Assembly: GCA_021298575.1 (NCBI GenBank)
Contig: JAJTFM010000051.1
Span: 1-45,605 of the forward strand
DNA length: 45,605 bases
Source of the DNA: Saprospiraceae bacterium
GTDB taxonomy: Bacteria > Bacteroidota > Bacteroidia > Chitinophagales > Saprospiraceae
Reading direction: 5' to 3'
In this document: positions 30,626 through 38,044 of the stretch, piece after piece
Numbering within the stretch: position 1 is the stretch's first letter
Layout: every line of letters starts with the position of its first letter
Translations under genes and position numbers: made by a program
Notes under the pieces: model-generated
Seen by the model: the letters and a program-made list of their open reading frames with translations, nothing else
Told to the model about the DNA's origin: nothing
The model's database searches: none

Positions 30626-32257
30626 ATGACAGACGCAATTTTTTCAGTTCCTCAGCCCGTTAATGAGCCTGTATGGAATTATGCTCCGGGTTCTCCGGAG
30701 AAACTTGCACTCAAGAAGGCGCTTGCCGAGGCAAAGGCAACCCTGAAGGATATTCCGATGTATATAGGAGGCAAGCATGTCTTTACCAGTGAAAAGGTAG
30801 CCATGCATCCCCCGCACGAGCGCGCACATACGCTGGGGCATCACGCGCGCGGAACTGCGGAGCATGTTCATGCTGCTATTGATGCAGCGCTCAGGGCCAA
30901 GCCTGCCTGGGAGGCTATGCCGTGGCAGGAGCGCGCAGCCATATTTCTTAGGGCTGCCGATCTTCTCACGGGTCCGTACCGCGCACGCATGAGTGCGGCA
31001 ACGATGCTTTGTCAGAGTAAAAACGCCTTTCAGGCCGAAATTGACTGTATCTGTGAACTGGCGGATTTCTGGCGCTACAACGTTTACTTCATGCAGGAGA
31101 TTTATAAACAGCAGCCTGCCAGCGCCCGCGGCATGTGGAACCGTACCGACTGGCGTCCGCTGGAAGGGTTCGTTTTCGCCCTTACGCCATTTAATTTCAC
31201 GGCTATTGCCGGCAATCTTCCGACCGCACCTGCCATGCTGGGGAATGTGGCTGTCTGGAAGCCCGCTGAATCCCAGATATATTCCGCGGCACTTATTATG
31301 GAAATACTGGAAGAAGCCGGTTTGCCCGCCGGTGTCATTAATCTGGTATATGTTGACGGACCCACCATTGGAGAAATAGTTTTCAGACATCCTGAATTTG
31401 CAGGTATTCACTTTACAGGTAGTACAGGCGTTTTTCAGCGTATCTGGAAGACGATCGGAGAGAATATCGCCGGATACAAATCGTATCCGAGAATTGTAGG
31501 TGAAACCGGAGGCAAGGACTTTGTGGTTGCGCACAGCTCTGCCGATCCAAAGGCTTTAGCAGTTGCCCTGGGAAGGGGAGCATTTGAATTTCAGGGACAA
31601 AAATGCTCTGCAGCCTCGCGCGCGTACATTCCCGCAAGCCTCTGGCCGCAGGTCAGGGAGTATTTGGTGGCCGATCTGAAAACCATGCAGATGGGTTCCA
31701 CAGAAGATTTCCGGAATTTCATCAATGCAGTTATTGACGAGAAGGCTTTCGATAAAATTTCAGCGTACATTCAGGAGGCTAAAAAATCGGACAAGGTAAA
31801 GGTTATCGCGGGGGGTAATTTTGACAAATCAGTGGGCTATTTCATTGAGCCTGCCGTACTGGAAGTCAGTGACCCGAACTATATCACCATGTGCGAAGAG
31901 ATATTTGGCCCGGTACTTACCGTGTATGTGTATGAAGATGACCAGTTTGAACAGATACTGGACCTGACAAACACTACATCACCTTATGCACTCACAGGCG
32001 CTATCTTTGCCAGAGACCGCTCTGCTGTCGAACTGGCAAACAACAGGCTGCGCCACGCCGCAGGCAACTATTATATCAACGACAAACCCACGGGTGCCGT
32101 TGTGGGGCAGCAGCCATTTGGCGGAGGCCGGGCTTCGGGCACCAACGACAAGGCTGGCTCCATGATTAACCTGTATCGCTGGTTATCACCACGTACAATG
32201 AAAGAAACGCTGGCGCCACCTACTGATTACCGCTATCCGTTTCTTTCAGAAGAATAA
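30626..32257 (+). CDS. pruA: L-glutamate gamma-semialdehyde dehydrogenase (1-pyrroline-5-carboxylate dehydrogenase)
   Basis: NAD-dependent aldehyde dehydrogenase oxidising glutamate semialdehyde to glutamate, the second step of proline catabolism. It has 543 residues, matching the single-domain P5CDH subfamily found in eukaryotes and Bacteroidota. Active-site elements are FTGSTGVFQ, the Glu in GETGGKDF, and the catalytic Cys in FQGQKCSAASR. The C-terminal QQPFGGGRASGTNDKAGS is specific to P5CDH. Proline dehydrogenase is not in the window. The stop codon overlaps the DUF721 start (TAATG), so the two genes are translationally coupled. Confidence 0.96.
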   Translation: MTDAIFSVPQPVNEPVWNYAPGSPEKLALKKALAEAKATLKDIPMYIGGKHVFTSEKVAMHPPHERAHTLGHHARGTAEHVHAAIDAALRAKPAWEAMPWQERAAIFLRAADLLTGPYRARMSAATMLCQSKNAFQAEIDCICELADFWRYNVYFMQEIYKQQPASARGMWNRTDWRPLEGFVFALTPFNFTAIAGNLPTAPAMLGNVAVWKPAESQIYSAALIMEILEEAGLPAGVINLVYVDGPTIGEIVFRHPEFAGIHFTGSTGVFQRIWKTIGENIAGYKSYPRIVGETGGKDFVVAHSSADPKALAVALGRGAFEFQGQKCSAASRAYIPASLWPQVREYLVADLKTMQMGSTEDFRNFINAVIDEKAFDKISAYIQEAKKSDKVKVIAGGNFDKSVGYFIEPAVLEVSDPNYITMCEEIFGPVLTVYVYEDDQFEQILDLTNTTSPYALTGAIFARDRSAVELANNRLRHAAGNYYINDKPTGAVVGQQPFGGGRASGTNDKAGSMINLYRWLSPRTMKETLAPPTDYRYPFLSEE

Positions 32258-32550
32258 TGAGAAAAAAGAGTAACGAAACAACCCTGGCAGAAGCCATGCA
32301 GATGATGCTCAGCGAGTTTCGTCTGGGATCTGAACTTCACGAGCGGAGAATTCAGAGCCTGTGGCATACGCTGATGGGTAAAACGATCTCTACCTATACT
32401 TCCGGCATCGCGGTGCGTAAAAATATACTCTATCTGAGTATAATTTCCGCACCGCTGAGGCAGGAGCTTTCCTATTCAAAAGACAAGATAAAAGCCATGA
32501 TAAACAGAGAACTCGGGGAGGAATACCTGGAGGACGTTGTTATTCGTTAG
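32257..32550 (+). CDS. DUF721 (DciA-like) protein
   Basis: A 97-residue soluble, basic protein of the DUF721 family. Recognisable are the early stretch LAEAMQMMLSEFRLGSEL, the core WHTLMGKTISTYTSGIAVRKNILYLSI and LRQELSYSKDKI. DUF721 members related to DciA act with the replicative helicase in many bacteria; that role here is inferred from family only. The start overlaps the pruA stop by one base. Confidence 0.82.
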   Translation: MRKKSNETTLAEAMQMMLSEFRLGSELHERRIQSLWHTLMGKTISTYTSGIAVRKNILYLSIISAPLRQELSYSKDKIKAMINRELGEEYLEDVVIR

Positions 32551-32603
32551 AAATTACCCGGTAGTCCTTGCTCCAGGCCAAATAATTTTCCAGAGAAACG
32601 GTA

Positions 32604-32611
32604 TATTTTTG
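32604..32611 (+). promoter_or_regulatory. -7 box TATTTTTG for the ECF sigma gene
   Basis: Matches TAnnTTTG, 55 bases before the sigma factor start. No clear -33 element at the right distance. Confidence 0.35.
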
Positions 32612-32633
32612 CCATCGAAGGCAACCTTTTTTT
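32609..32633 (+). terminator. Probable terminator after the pruA-DUF721 pair
   Basis: TTGCC (32609-32613) and GGCAA (32620-32624) form a 5-bp stem, followed by CC and seven Ts. It overlaps the next gene's -7 box, so one transcript ends where the next begins. Confidence 0.5.
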
Positions 32634-32666
32634 CATCCGGTACATCATCATTTCGTAATCGTACTA

Positions 32667-33218
32667 ATGCAACAATTCAGCGATCAGGAATTGGTTAGCG
32701 GGATCCTGCGGGGAAGTCCGGCGCATCAGATGGCGCTGTATAAACAGTACAGTGTGCCGATGTTCCGGGTATTACTCCGTTTTTCCAGAGATAAATCCGA
32801 GGCTGAAGATATGTTGCAGGACGGGTTTGTGCGTGTGTTCAGGGATATTGCGCAATACAGGGGCGACGGGGCTTTAGGCGGATGGATCAGGCGTATTATG
32901 GTTAATACAGCGCTGAGTCACCTTCGAAAGCAAAAAGATTTTGTGAAAGATGTACCCGATTTCGCTCCCTATGAGGCAAAATTCCATACTGATGAAGATT
33001 TTGCCTCTCAGCTGGATGCACAAACACTGATGGGATATCTGCAGAAACTGCCTCCGGGTTACCGGGCTGTGTTCAACATGTATGCCATTGACGGTTACAG
33101 TCACGAGGAAATCGCCGAACAACTCAATATCACTGTTGGCACCAGTAAAAGCCAGTTGTTTAAAGCGAGAGAATACATCAAGAAAATCATTGACAAGTCC
33201 TTCATTTCTTCAAAATAA
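32667..33218 (+). CDS. ECF-type RNA polymerase sigma-70 factor
   Basis: A 183-residue ECF sigma factor. Region 2 is visible as YKQYSVPMFRVLLRFSRDKS followed by EAEDMLQDGFVRVFRDIAQY; region 4 is LPPGYRAVFNMYAIDGYSHE with the helix-turn-helix HEEIAEQLNITVGTSKSQ. There is no region 1 or 3. The next gene, 23 bases on, encodes a single-pass protein that probably acts as its anti-sigma factor. Target promoters are unknown; no extra domain points to a signal. Confidence 0.94.
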   Translation: MQQFSDQELVSGILRGSPAHQMALYKQYSVPMFRVLLRFSRDKSEAEDMLQDGFVRVFRDIAQYRGDGALGGWIRRIMVNTALSHLRKQKDFVKDVPDFAPYEAKFHTDEDFASQLDAQTLMGYLQKLPPGYRAVFNMYAIDGYSHEEIAEQLNITVGTSKSQLFKAREYIKKIIDKSFISSK

Positions 33219-33241
33219 TCCTTCTCGTAAACTGATCCGCA

Positions 33242-33814
33242 ATGACTGATCCGAAAGAATTGAACACAATTGACAAATTGTTCCGGGATACCTTCAGAAG
33301 CCTTCCCGACTCGCCCGCTCCGGATGGCTGGGATACTCCGTCGGAACAGGTCTGGATGCGGATCCGCCGCGAAACAGGATTTTCACCTGCCGCTACCGGT
33401 AACAACAGTAAATGGATGCTTGCCGCACTTACTGTCGGATTTGTAGTTGCAGGTATGTATTTATTCCGTTCTTCTGGTAGCGATGCACCCGGTACAAACA
33501 ACAATACCGGAGAGACTCCTGCATCAACCCCGATAGTTGCAGCCGAGCCCGATACTCAGAAGGACATCACTGTGGAGGTTCCATCAGCTGAGAGAAGTAC
33601 TTCTGTATTAGCCATAGAAAAAAATAATACTTCTTCCACACCTTCCAGTAATCAGCTGACAGGAGAAGATATGGCTACGAATCGCATGAAAGGAGCAGCA
33701 CCATTGCCCGGTACAGCCAAGCCGGCAGCTCCCAATACGACTGAAGAGCGCAAAGCTGCGCTGGAACAATTGTGGCGTACGCCGCTTGAAATGCTGCCTG
33801 TGCCGCGCAGGTAA
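33242..33814 (+). CDS. Putative anti-sigma factor, single-pass membrane protein
   Basis: A 190-residue protein with an acidic N-terminal cytoplasmic part (about 58 residues, LDKLF-like helix and PDGWDTPSEQVWMRI), one helix (about 59-76, WMLAALTVGFVVAGMYLF) and a Ser/Thr/Pro/Asn-rich extracytoplasmic tail. This layout and its place directly after an ECF sigma gene suggest an anti-sigma factor, but it has no zinc-binding HxxxCxxC motif and is not FecR-like. The C-terminus ends in a conserved-looking helix (EERKAALEQLWRTPLEML). It converges on the diheme cytochrome gene with 3 bases between. Confidence 0.65.
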   Translation: MTDPKELNTIDKLFRDTFRSLPDSPAPDGWDTPSEQVWMRIRRETGFSPAATGNNSKWMLAALTVGFVVAGMYLFRSSGSDAPGTNNNTGETPASTPIVAAEPDTQKDITVEVPSAERSTSVLAIEKNNTSSTPSSNQLTGEDMATNRMKGAAPLPGTAKPAAPNTTEERKAALEQLWRTPLEMLPVPRR

Positions 33815-33817
33815 CGA

Positions 33818-34864
33818 CTACATGGATTTGATCCAGAATTTTATCAGCGCAACGCCTTCGTTGTGAACAAGTTGTCGGCCAAGTTCAGGCATTCTGACTC
33901 CTGGATCAGTACTCTCGATACGGTATAGCAGAATGCTCTCGTTAGGTTTTCCGGGAACGATTCCGTACCTCCTGTCGCCACTTCCCCTTCCGGCTGCTAC
34001 CGGCGGCTTCATGACGCCAAGCCTCTCGCGGTCATTCTGTGCTGCCTCCAGAAACATCCCACTGGTGCTTGCTGGTCCATGCGGATTGTGACAGTGTGCG
34101 CAGTTGCCTTCCAGATACGCGCGGGCTCCTTTCTCAAGCAGAGCCGCATCAGCGTGACCGGGGTCGCCAACAGTGGTATAATCGAACAGCGCAGGAATAT
34201 CGGCCTGATCCGGGAACTGCGACAACTTGCCCAAGCCAGCCCATAGCTGCAACTGGTTGTTCCGGTTAAGTTGCGCAGCGTTCACTCCGACCGGGACGAA
34301 TTTCCCGTCATAAGAGTGACATCCCTTGCACTGATTGGTATTGGGAACGACATAATCAATGTGCATCTGCTTACCGTCCCTGTTTTTCCATTCGACCGGG
34401 AATACGGCTCCGGCCACTTCCAGATCTGCATCAGTCTGTGTGGAGTTCCATATATAGGTGAGTGCTTTCCATCCGTTATTTTCCCTCAGTAGCAGGCGGG
34501 TTTCAGCCATTTTTTTGCCTTTACCCCGAGATACGGCATCATTGAAGTAGTAAAAATTCTTGATGATAGCCGATCCGGCGGGAAACTCGAAAGCACCCTG
34601 GCCGGTGTAAGTCACGGATGTACCCGGGGGCAGGTAAATAAATCGCTGCTTTTCGGCATAATCGGTGAATAGCGGAGCATTGACTTCATACTCGAAAACA
34701 CCGTCGGCAGGCTTCAGGTCAGACAAGTTTCCGGTGAAAAAACGATAGTCGGACAAGTGCATCTTCGGAGCGATATCTTCACTGAAGTTGAAAGACAGTC
34801 CGGTAACAAGCGAAATGATGGCTATCCCTGCGGTGAAGAGCCTGAAATGAGATCCTGCGTTCAT
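33818..34864 (-). CDS. SO2930-type (TIGR03806) diheme c-type cytochrome
   Basis: A 348-residue exported protein with two heme motifs, CKGCH and CAHCH, about 80 residues apart. The N-terminal hydrophobic segment (about residues 9-26) is a signal or anchor. The first 160 residues form a beta-rich domain (LSDYRFFTGNLSDLKPADGV, then YEVNAPLFTDYAEKQRFIYL) typical of this uncharacterised family. It overlaps the upstream beta-helix gene by 4 bases (ATGA), and the same two families co-occur in many genomes, which suggests one extracytoplasmic system. The redox partner is unknown. Confidence 0.85.
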   Translation of the reverse strand: MNAGSHFRLFTAGIAIISLVTGLSFNFSEDIAPKMHLSDYRFFTGNLSDLKPADGVFEYEVNAPLFTDYAEKQRFIYLPPGTSVTYTGQGAFEFPAGSAIIKNFYYFNDAVSRGKGKKMAETRLLLRENNGWKALTYIWNSTQTDADLEVAGAVFPVEWKNRDGKQMHIDYVVPNTNQCKGCHSYDGKFVPVGVNAAQLNRNNQLQLWAGLGKLSQFPDQADIPALFDYTTVGDPGHADAALLEKGARAYLEGNCAHCHNPHGPASTSGMFLEAAQNDRERLGVMKPPVAAGRGSGDRRYGIVPGKPNESILLYRIESTDPGVRMPELGRQLVHNEGVALIKFWIKSM

Positions 34865-35943
34865 CGGTTGCAGTTAAAAGGAGCTTTGTCTCTGGAAATA
34901 TGGTCGCTCATCAGACTGAGCTTGTCGGCCCTGAGATTTGCGAAAGTTCCGTTTTCATTTTCACCGATACAAATGCGGTAAGACGGTTTGAACGAGAGGG
35001 TTGGCATCCGGCGGCCGTCCGAGTAAATATTATCGTGGACCGATACATCTGAGGGATACGGAATGTAAGATTTGTCGTTGATGGGAGTTTCGGTGATATA
35101 ATAGCTTACGATACCTGTTGAAACTGTTTTATTTTCCCATATTTTATTGTTGTAAACCTCCACATCATTGGTAGCCAGTACCATAACGCCTGTTCCGGCG
35201 GGTACAGTGCCCACGATGTTGCCTTTTGGGGCGAAGTTTCTGTAGTTATTGCGAGCAACCAGGTTATCATACACTTTCACGTGTCCGCCCCGTTTTTTGG
35301 GCAGATCGGGCAGGTCGAACACCAGAATACCGCCGGTATTTTCGAATGCGTGATTTTTCCAGACCCACGCGTTGGTGGTATTTTCAATTTCAATGCCAGC
35401 CACGTTATTTTTGGCTGTACATTCGGTGACCCATACGCTGTCAGATTGGCCTACATAGATACCTGCATCCGAGGCGCCAATGGCGGTACACCGTTCTATG
35501 CGTACCTTTTGGCATTGTACCGGATAGAGTGCGTAGGAGCCGTTCGATTCATCCGGCTTGCCGGTCCAGCGGGCTGTAATATCGCGGAAAATGATACCAT
35601 TGACATTCTGTGTTTTGATGATATCGCCTTTGGCATCTTCGATAGTGAAATTTTCCAGAACAATATTGGCACTATTGGTAACCTTCAGTCCTTCGGCGCC
35701 CTGTTTTTGCCCTTTGAATGACAGGACGGTTTTATCCTGACCCGCGCCGCGAAGGGTTACATTCTTTTTTTCGTCGAGCGAGAGTGTACTGGAGATAGTG
35801 AAGTTGCCTGCTGGAATTTCGATAATATCTCCATCTTCGGCGAGGATACACTGGGTCTGTATTCGTTTTTCTACATCGGTTTGTGCCTGAGCGGAGTGAA
35901 TGGCAAGCATAAGGAGAAGGGCAGCAGGAAGCAGTCGGAACAT
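34861..35943 (-). CDS. Secreted parallel beta-helix repeat protein (TIGR03805-like)
   Basis: A 360-residue protein with a signal peptide (ending HSAQA). It opens with EDGDIIEIPAGNFTISSTLS, as in pectin-lyase-like beta-helices, followed by repeated short strands: NIVLENFTIEDAKGD, KVRIERCTAIGASDAGIYVG and VWVTECTAKNNVAGIEIENT. Near the C-terminus it has DNIYSDGRRMPTL. The family is paired with TIGR03806 diheme cytochromes, as here. The fold suggests binding or modifying a polysaccharide, but no catalytic residues can be named. It leads a two-gene unit on the minus strand. Confidence 0.85.
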   Translation of the reverse strand: MFRLLPAALLLMLAIHSAQAQTDVEKRIQTQCILAEDGDIIEIPAGNFTISSTLSLDEKKNVTLRGAGQDKTVLSFKGQKQGAEGLKVTNSANIVLENFTIEDAKGDIIKTQNVNGIIFRDITARWTGKPDESNGSYALYPVQCQKVRIERCTAIGASDAGIYVGQSDSVWVTECTAKNNVAGIEIENTTNAWVWKNHAFENTGGILVFDLPDLPKKRGGHVKVYDNLVARNNYRNFAPKGNIVGTVPAGTGVMVLATNDVEVYNNKIWENKTVSTGIVSYYITETPINDKSYIPYPSDVSVHDNIYSDGRRMPTLSFKPSYRICIGENENGTFANLRADKLSLMSDHISRDKAPFNCNR

Positions 35944-35967
35944 AGAGCTGGTGTTTTAGCCGGCAAG

Positions 35968-36927
35968 TTAATAGCGCTTTACCGACTCCACAATGTAAAG
36001 CGGTCTGTTTTTAATTTCGCTGTAGATGTTTGACAGATAGATCGACATAACATACAGGTTGAGGCAGGTAATAGCGAAGAAAACCGATATGAGCACGACA
36101 AGGAAGGCCCATCCGGAGAGTGACTCGGCCGGGTCGCCGAATATATCCACACTGGTGAGTTTCACCTTGATGGCATTGTACACGGCTGTACAGGCAACAA
36201 TGACCGAGAACATAAAAATCCAGAGCAGCAGCGAGCGCAGGAATGTGGTGAAAGAAGTGACGGCCACGAGCGCCGTACGGAACTGTTCGCCGAAAGTGGC
36301 CTCCGGGTCGGGATGCAGGGGTACTGCGACATCAATATGTCCGGTTTTGTATCCTACCAGTGCATAGTTGGCCTTCAGGTATCGGCTGTTTTCGCGCAGG
36401 CGAAGCAGCGAATTGAGTGCTCGGCGGCTGATAATTCTGGAATGATGCGCCCATGGATCAATCTGCAGCCGGGAGTATCGTTTTAATATGTAATAGAATA
36501 TGTGGTACAGCGCCTTTTGGGCTGCTGGCAGTTTTCGCTCGCTCGCGCGCAGGCAAACGACGTCGTAGCCTTCGCGGCAGGTATCCCACAGCTTTACAAT
36601 CAGATCGGGGCTACTGACAAAATCGGACTCAAATAGTACAGTGTAATCGCCATTTGCCCGGTCGAGACCAGCCAGTATGGCATTATCGCGGTTAACTGCC
36701 GAGCTCAGGTTGAGCAGGAAAATCTGTTTTCTGAGTTCTTCGGGGAGTGGTTTGATTATGTTTTCGATTGCTGACAGGTCGCGCTGGTTATTGATCAGTA
36801 CAATTTCATAGTCGGAGAAGTTGGCCTGCAGCGACTGGTACACACTGGAAAGCCACGCTGGCAGCGTGAGTACATCGTTCTGACTGTGCAGGATGCCAAC
36901 TACAGAAATGAAAGACTGGCGTATCAT
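35968..36927 (-). CDS. Family 2 glycosyltransferase with C-terminal membrane helices
   Basis: A 319-residue GT2 enzyme. The ATG at 36927 (MIRQSFISVVGILHSQND) begins directly with the first GT-A strand; the longer upstream frame overlaps dusB and was rejected. The nucleotide-sugar region shows NRDNAILAGLDRANGDYTVL, with ESDF at the DXD-like position. Two helices near the C-terminus (about 230-255 and 270-300) give the layout of DPM1/GtrB-like polyisoprenyl-phosphate glycosyltransferases. The acceptor is unknown. The start is 4 bases downstream of the dusB stop, so it is probably co-transcribed with dusB. Confidence 0.85.
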   Translation of the reverse strand: MIRQSFISVVGILHSQNDVLTLPAWLSSVYQSLQANFSDYEIVLINNQRDLSAIENIIKPLPEELRKQIFLLNLSSAVNRDNAILAGLDRANGDYTVLFESDFVSSPDLIVKLWDTCREGYDVVCLRASERKLPAAQKALYHIFYYILKRYSRLQIDPWAHHSRIISRRALNSLLRLRENSRYLKANYALVGYKTGHIDVAVPLHPDPEATFGEQFRTALVAVTSFTTFLRSLLLWIFMFSVIVACTAVYNAIKVKLTSVDIFGDPAESLSGWAFLVVLISVFFAITCLNLYVMSIYLSNIYSEIKNRPLYIVESVKRY

Positions 36928-36931
36928 AGAA

Positions 36932-37960
36932 TCAGGCGATTTCCGGTTCCAGATTGGCGTAGAGTTCTTCCATTTCATCGAGGATACCGAACAGTATTTC
37001 GGGCTCCATTTCAGTAACCAGCCTTGCCCTGAATGTTTTGACATGCGGCAGGTCGCGGAAGTAAGGAGCGTAATGGCGTCTCATTTCGAGGATACCCAGT
37101 TTTGGGCCTTTCCAGGCGAGACTGTCGGACAGGTGTTGCTTTGCTGCCCGCACTCTTTCGTGAATATCTGGTGGAGGGAGTAGCTCTCCAGTGAGGAAGA
37201 AGTGTTTTATTTCGCGAAAAATCCAGGGATACCCTATGCTGGCCCTTCCAATCATGATGCCATCAGTTCCAAACCTGTTTCGGTATTCGAGTGCCTTTTG
37301 CGGGCTATCCACATCGCCGTTGCCGAAAACAGGGATAGTCATGCGGGGGTTGTCCTTAACCCGGGCAATCCATGTCCAGTCGGCCTCGCCCTTGTACATC
37401 TGTGCGCGTGTGCGCCCGTGAATGGTGAGGGCCTGAATGCCGGCATCCTGCAGGCGTTCGGCCACTTCGACGATATTGATGGAGGCGTCGTCCCAGCCGA
37501 GGCGGGTTTTGACTGTTACCGGTTTTTTGGTGCTTTTGACAACGGACGCGGTAAGTTCCACCATTTTAGGGATATCACGGAGGAGGCCTGCGCCAGCCAT
37601 ACGGCATGCCACCTTTGCTACCGGGCAACCGAAGTTGATATCAATGACGTCTGGATTTTTAGCCTCTATCATTTCGGCAGCCTCAACCATATTTTCTACC
37701 TGACCGCCGAAGTACTGAATACCAATTGGGCGTTCATAGTCGAAAATTTCGAGTTTTTTCAGTGAGTTCATAGCGTCGTGCACCAGGCCGTCGGCGCTGA
37801 TGAACTCTGTATAGACCATATCGGCGCCCTGTTCCTTGCAGAGTTTACGGAAGGGTGGGTCGCTTACGTCTTCCATTGGCGCCAGCAGAAGCGGAAATTC
37901 TCCGAGATCTACATTGCCAATTCTGACGTTACCTTTGTTTTTGTCGTTTATTTCCGGCAT
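36932..37960 (-). CDS. dusB: tRNA-dihydrouridine synthase (DusB family)
   Basis: FMN-dependent enzyme reducing uridine to dihydrouridine in tRNA; 342 residues. It begins with the TIM-barrel strand LLLAPMEDVSDPPFRKLCKE. The catalytic Cys lies in NFGCPVAKVACRMAGAGLL, and FMN-binding parts include VKTRLGWDD, LTIHGRTRAQMYKGEADW and VFGNGDVDSP. The ATG at 37960 fits the normal N-terminal NVRIGNVDLGEFPL. It has its own -7 box and probably drives the glycosyltransferase downstream as well. Confidence 0.95.
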   Translation of the reverse strand: MPEINDKNKGNVRIGNVDLGEFPLLLAPMEDVSDPPFRKLCKEQGADMVYTEFISADGLVHDAMNSLKKLEIFDYERPIGIQYFGGQVENMVEAAEMIEAKNPDVIDINFGCPVAKVACRMAGAGLLRDIPKMVELTASVVKSTKKPVTVKTRLGWDDASINIVEVAERLQDAGIQALTIHGRTRAQMYKGEADWTWIARVKDNPRMTIPVFGNGDVDSPQKALEYRNRFGTDGIMIGRASIGYPWIFREIKHFFLTGELLPPPDIHERVRAAKQHLSDSLAWKGPKLGILEMRRHYAPYFRDLPHVKTFRARLVTEMEPEILFGILDEMEELYANLEPEIA

Positions 37961-37987
37961 TGAATATACTTATTGCAGTAAACGGTG

Positions 37988-37995
37988 CAAAGGTA
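37988..37995 (-). promoter_or_regulatory. -7 box (TACCTTTG on minus strand) for dusB
   Basis: Exact TAnnTTTG match on the minus strand, 28 bases before the dusB start. The divergent TonB receptor gene starts 50 bases to the right. Confidence 0.5.
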
Positions 37996-38044
37996 GCGTT
38001 TCCTGCCGTGAATTTGCCGTACCTTTCAGTCGTCAAGACCTTCT

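Noticed and set aside
30644-31534. 296-codon minus-strand frame opposite pruA
   Set aside because: Shadow of a confidently identified aldehyde dehydrogenase.
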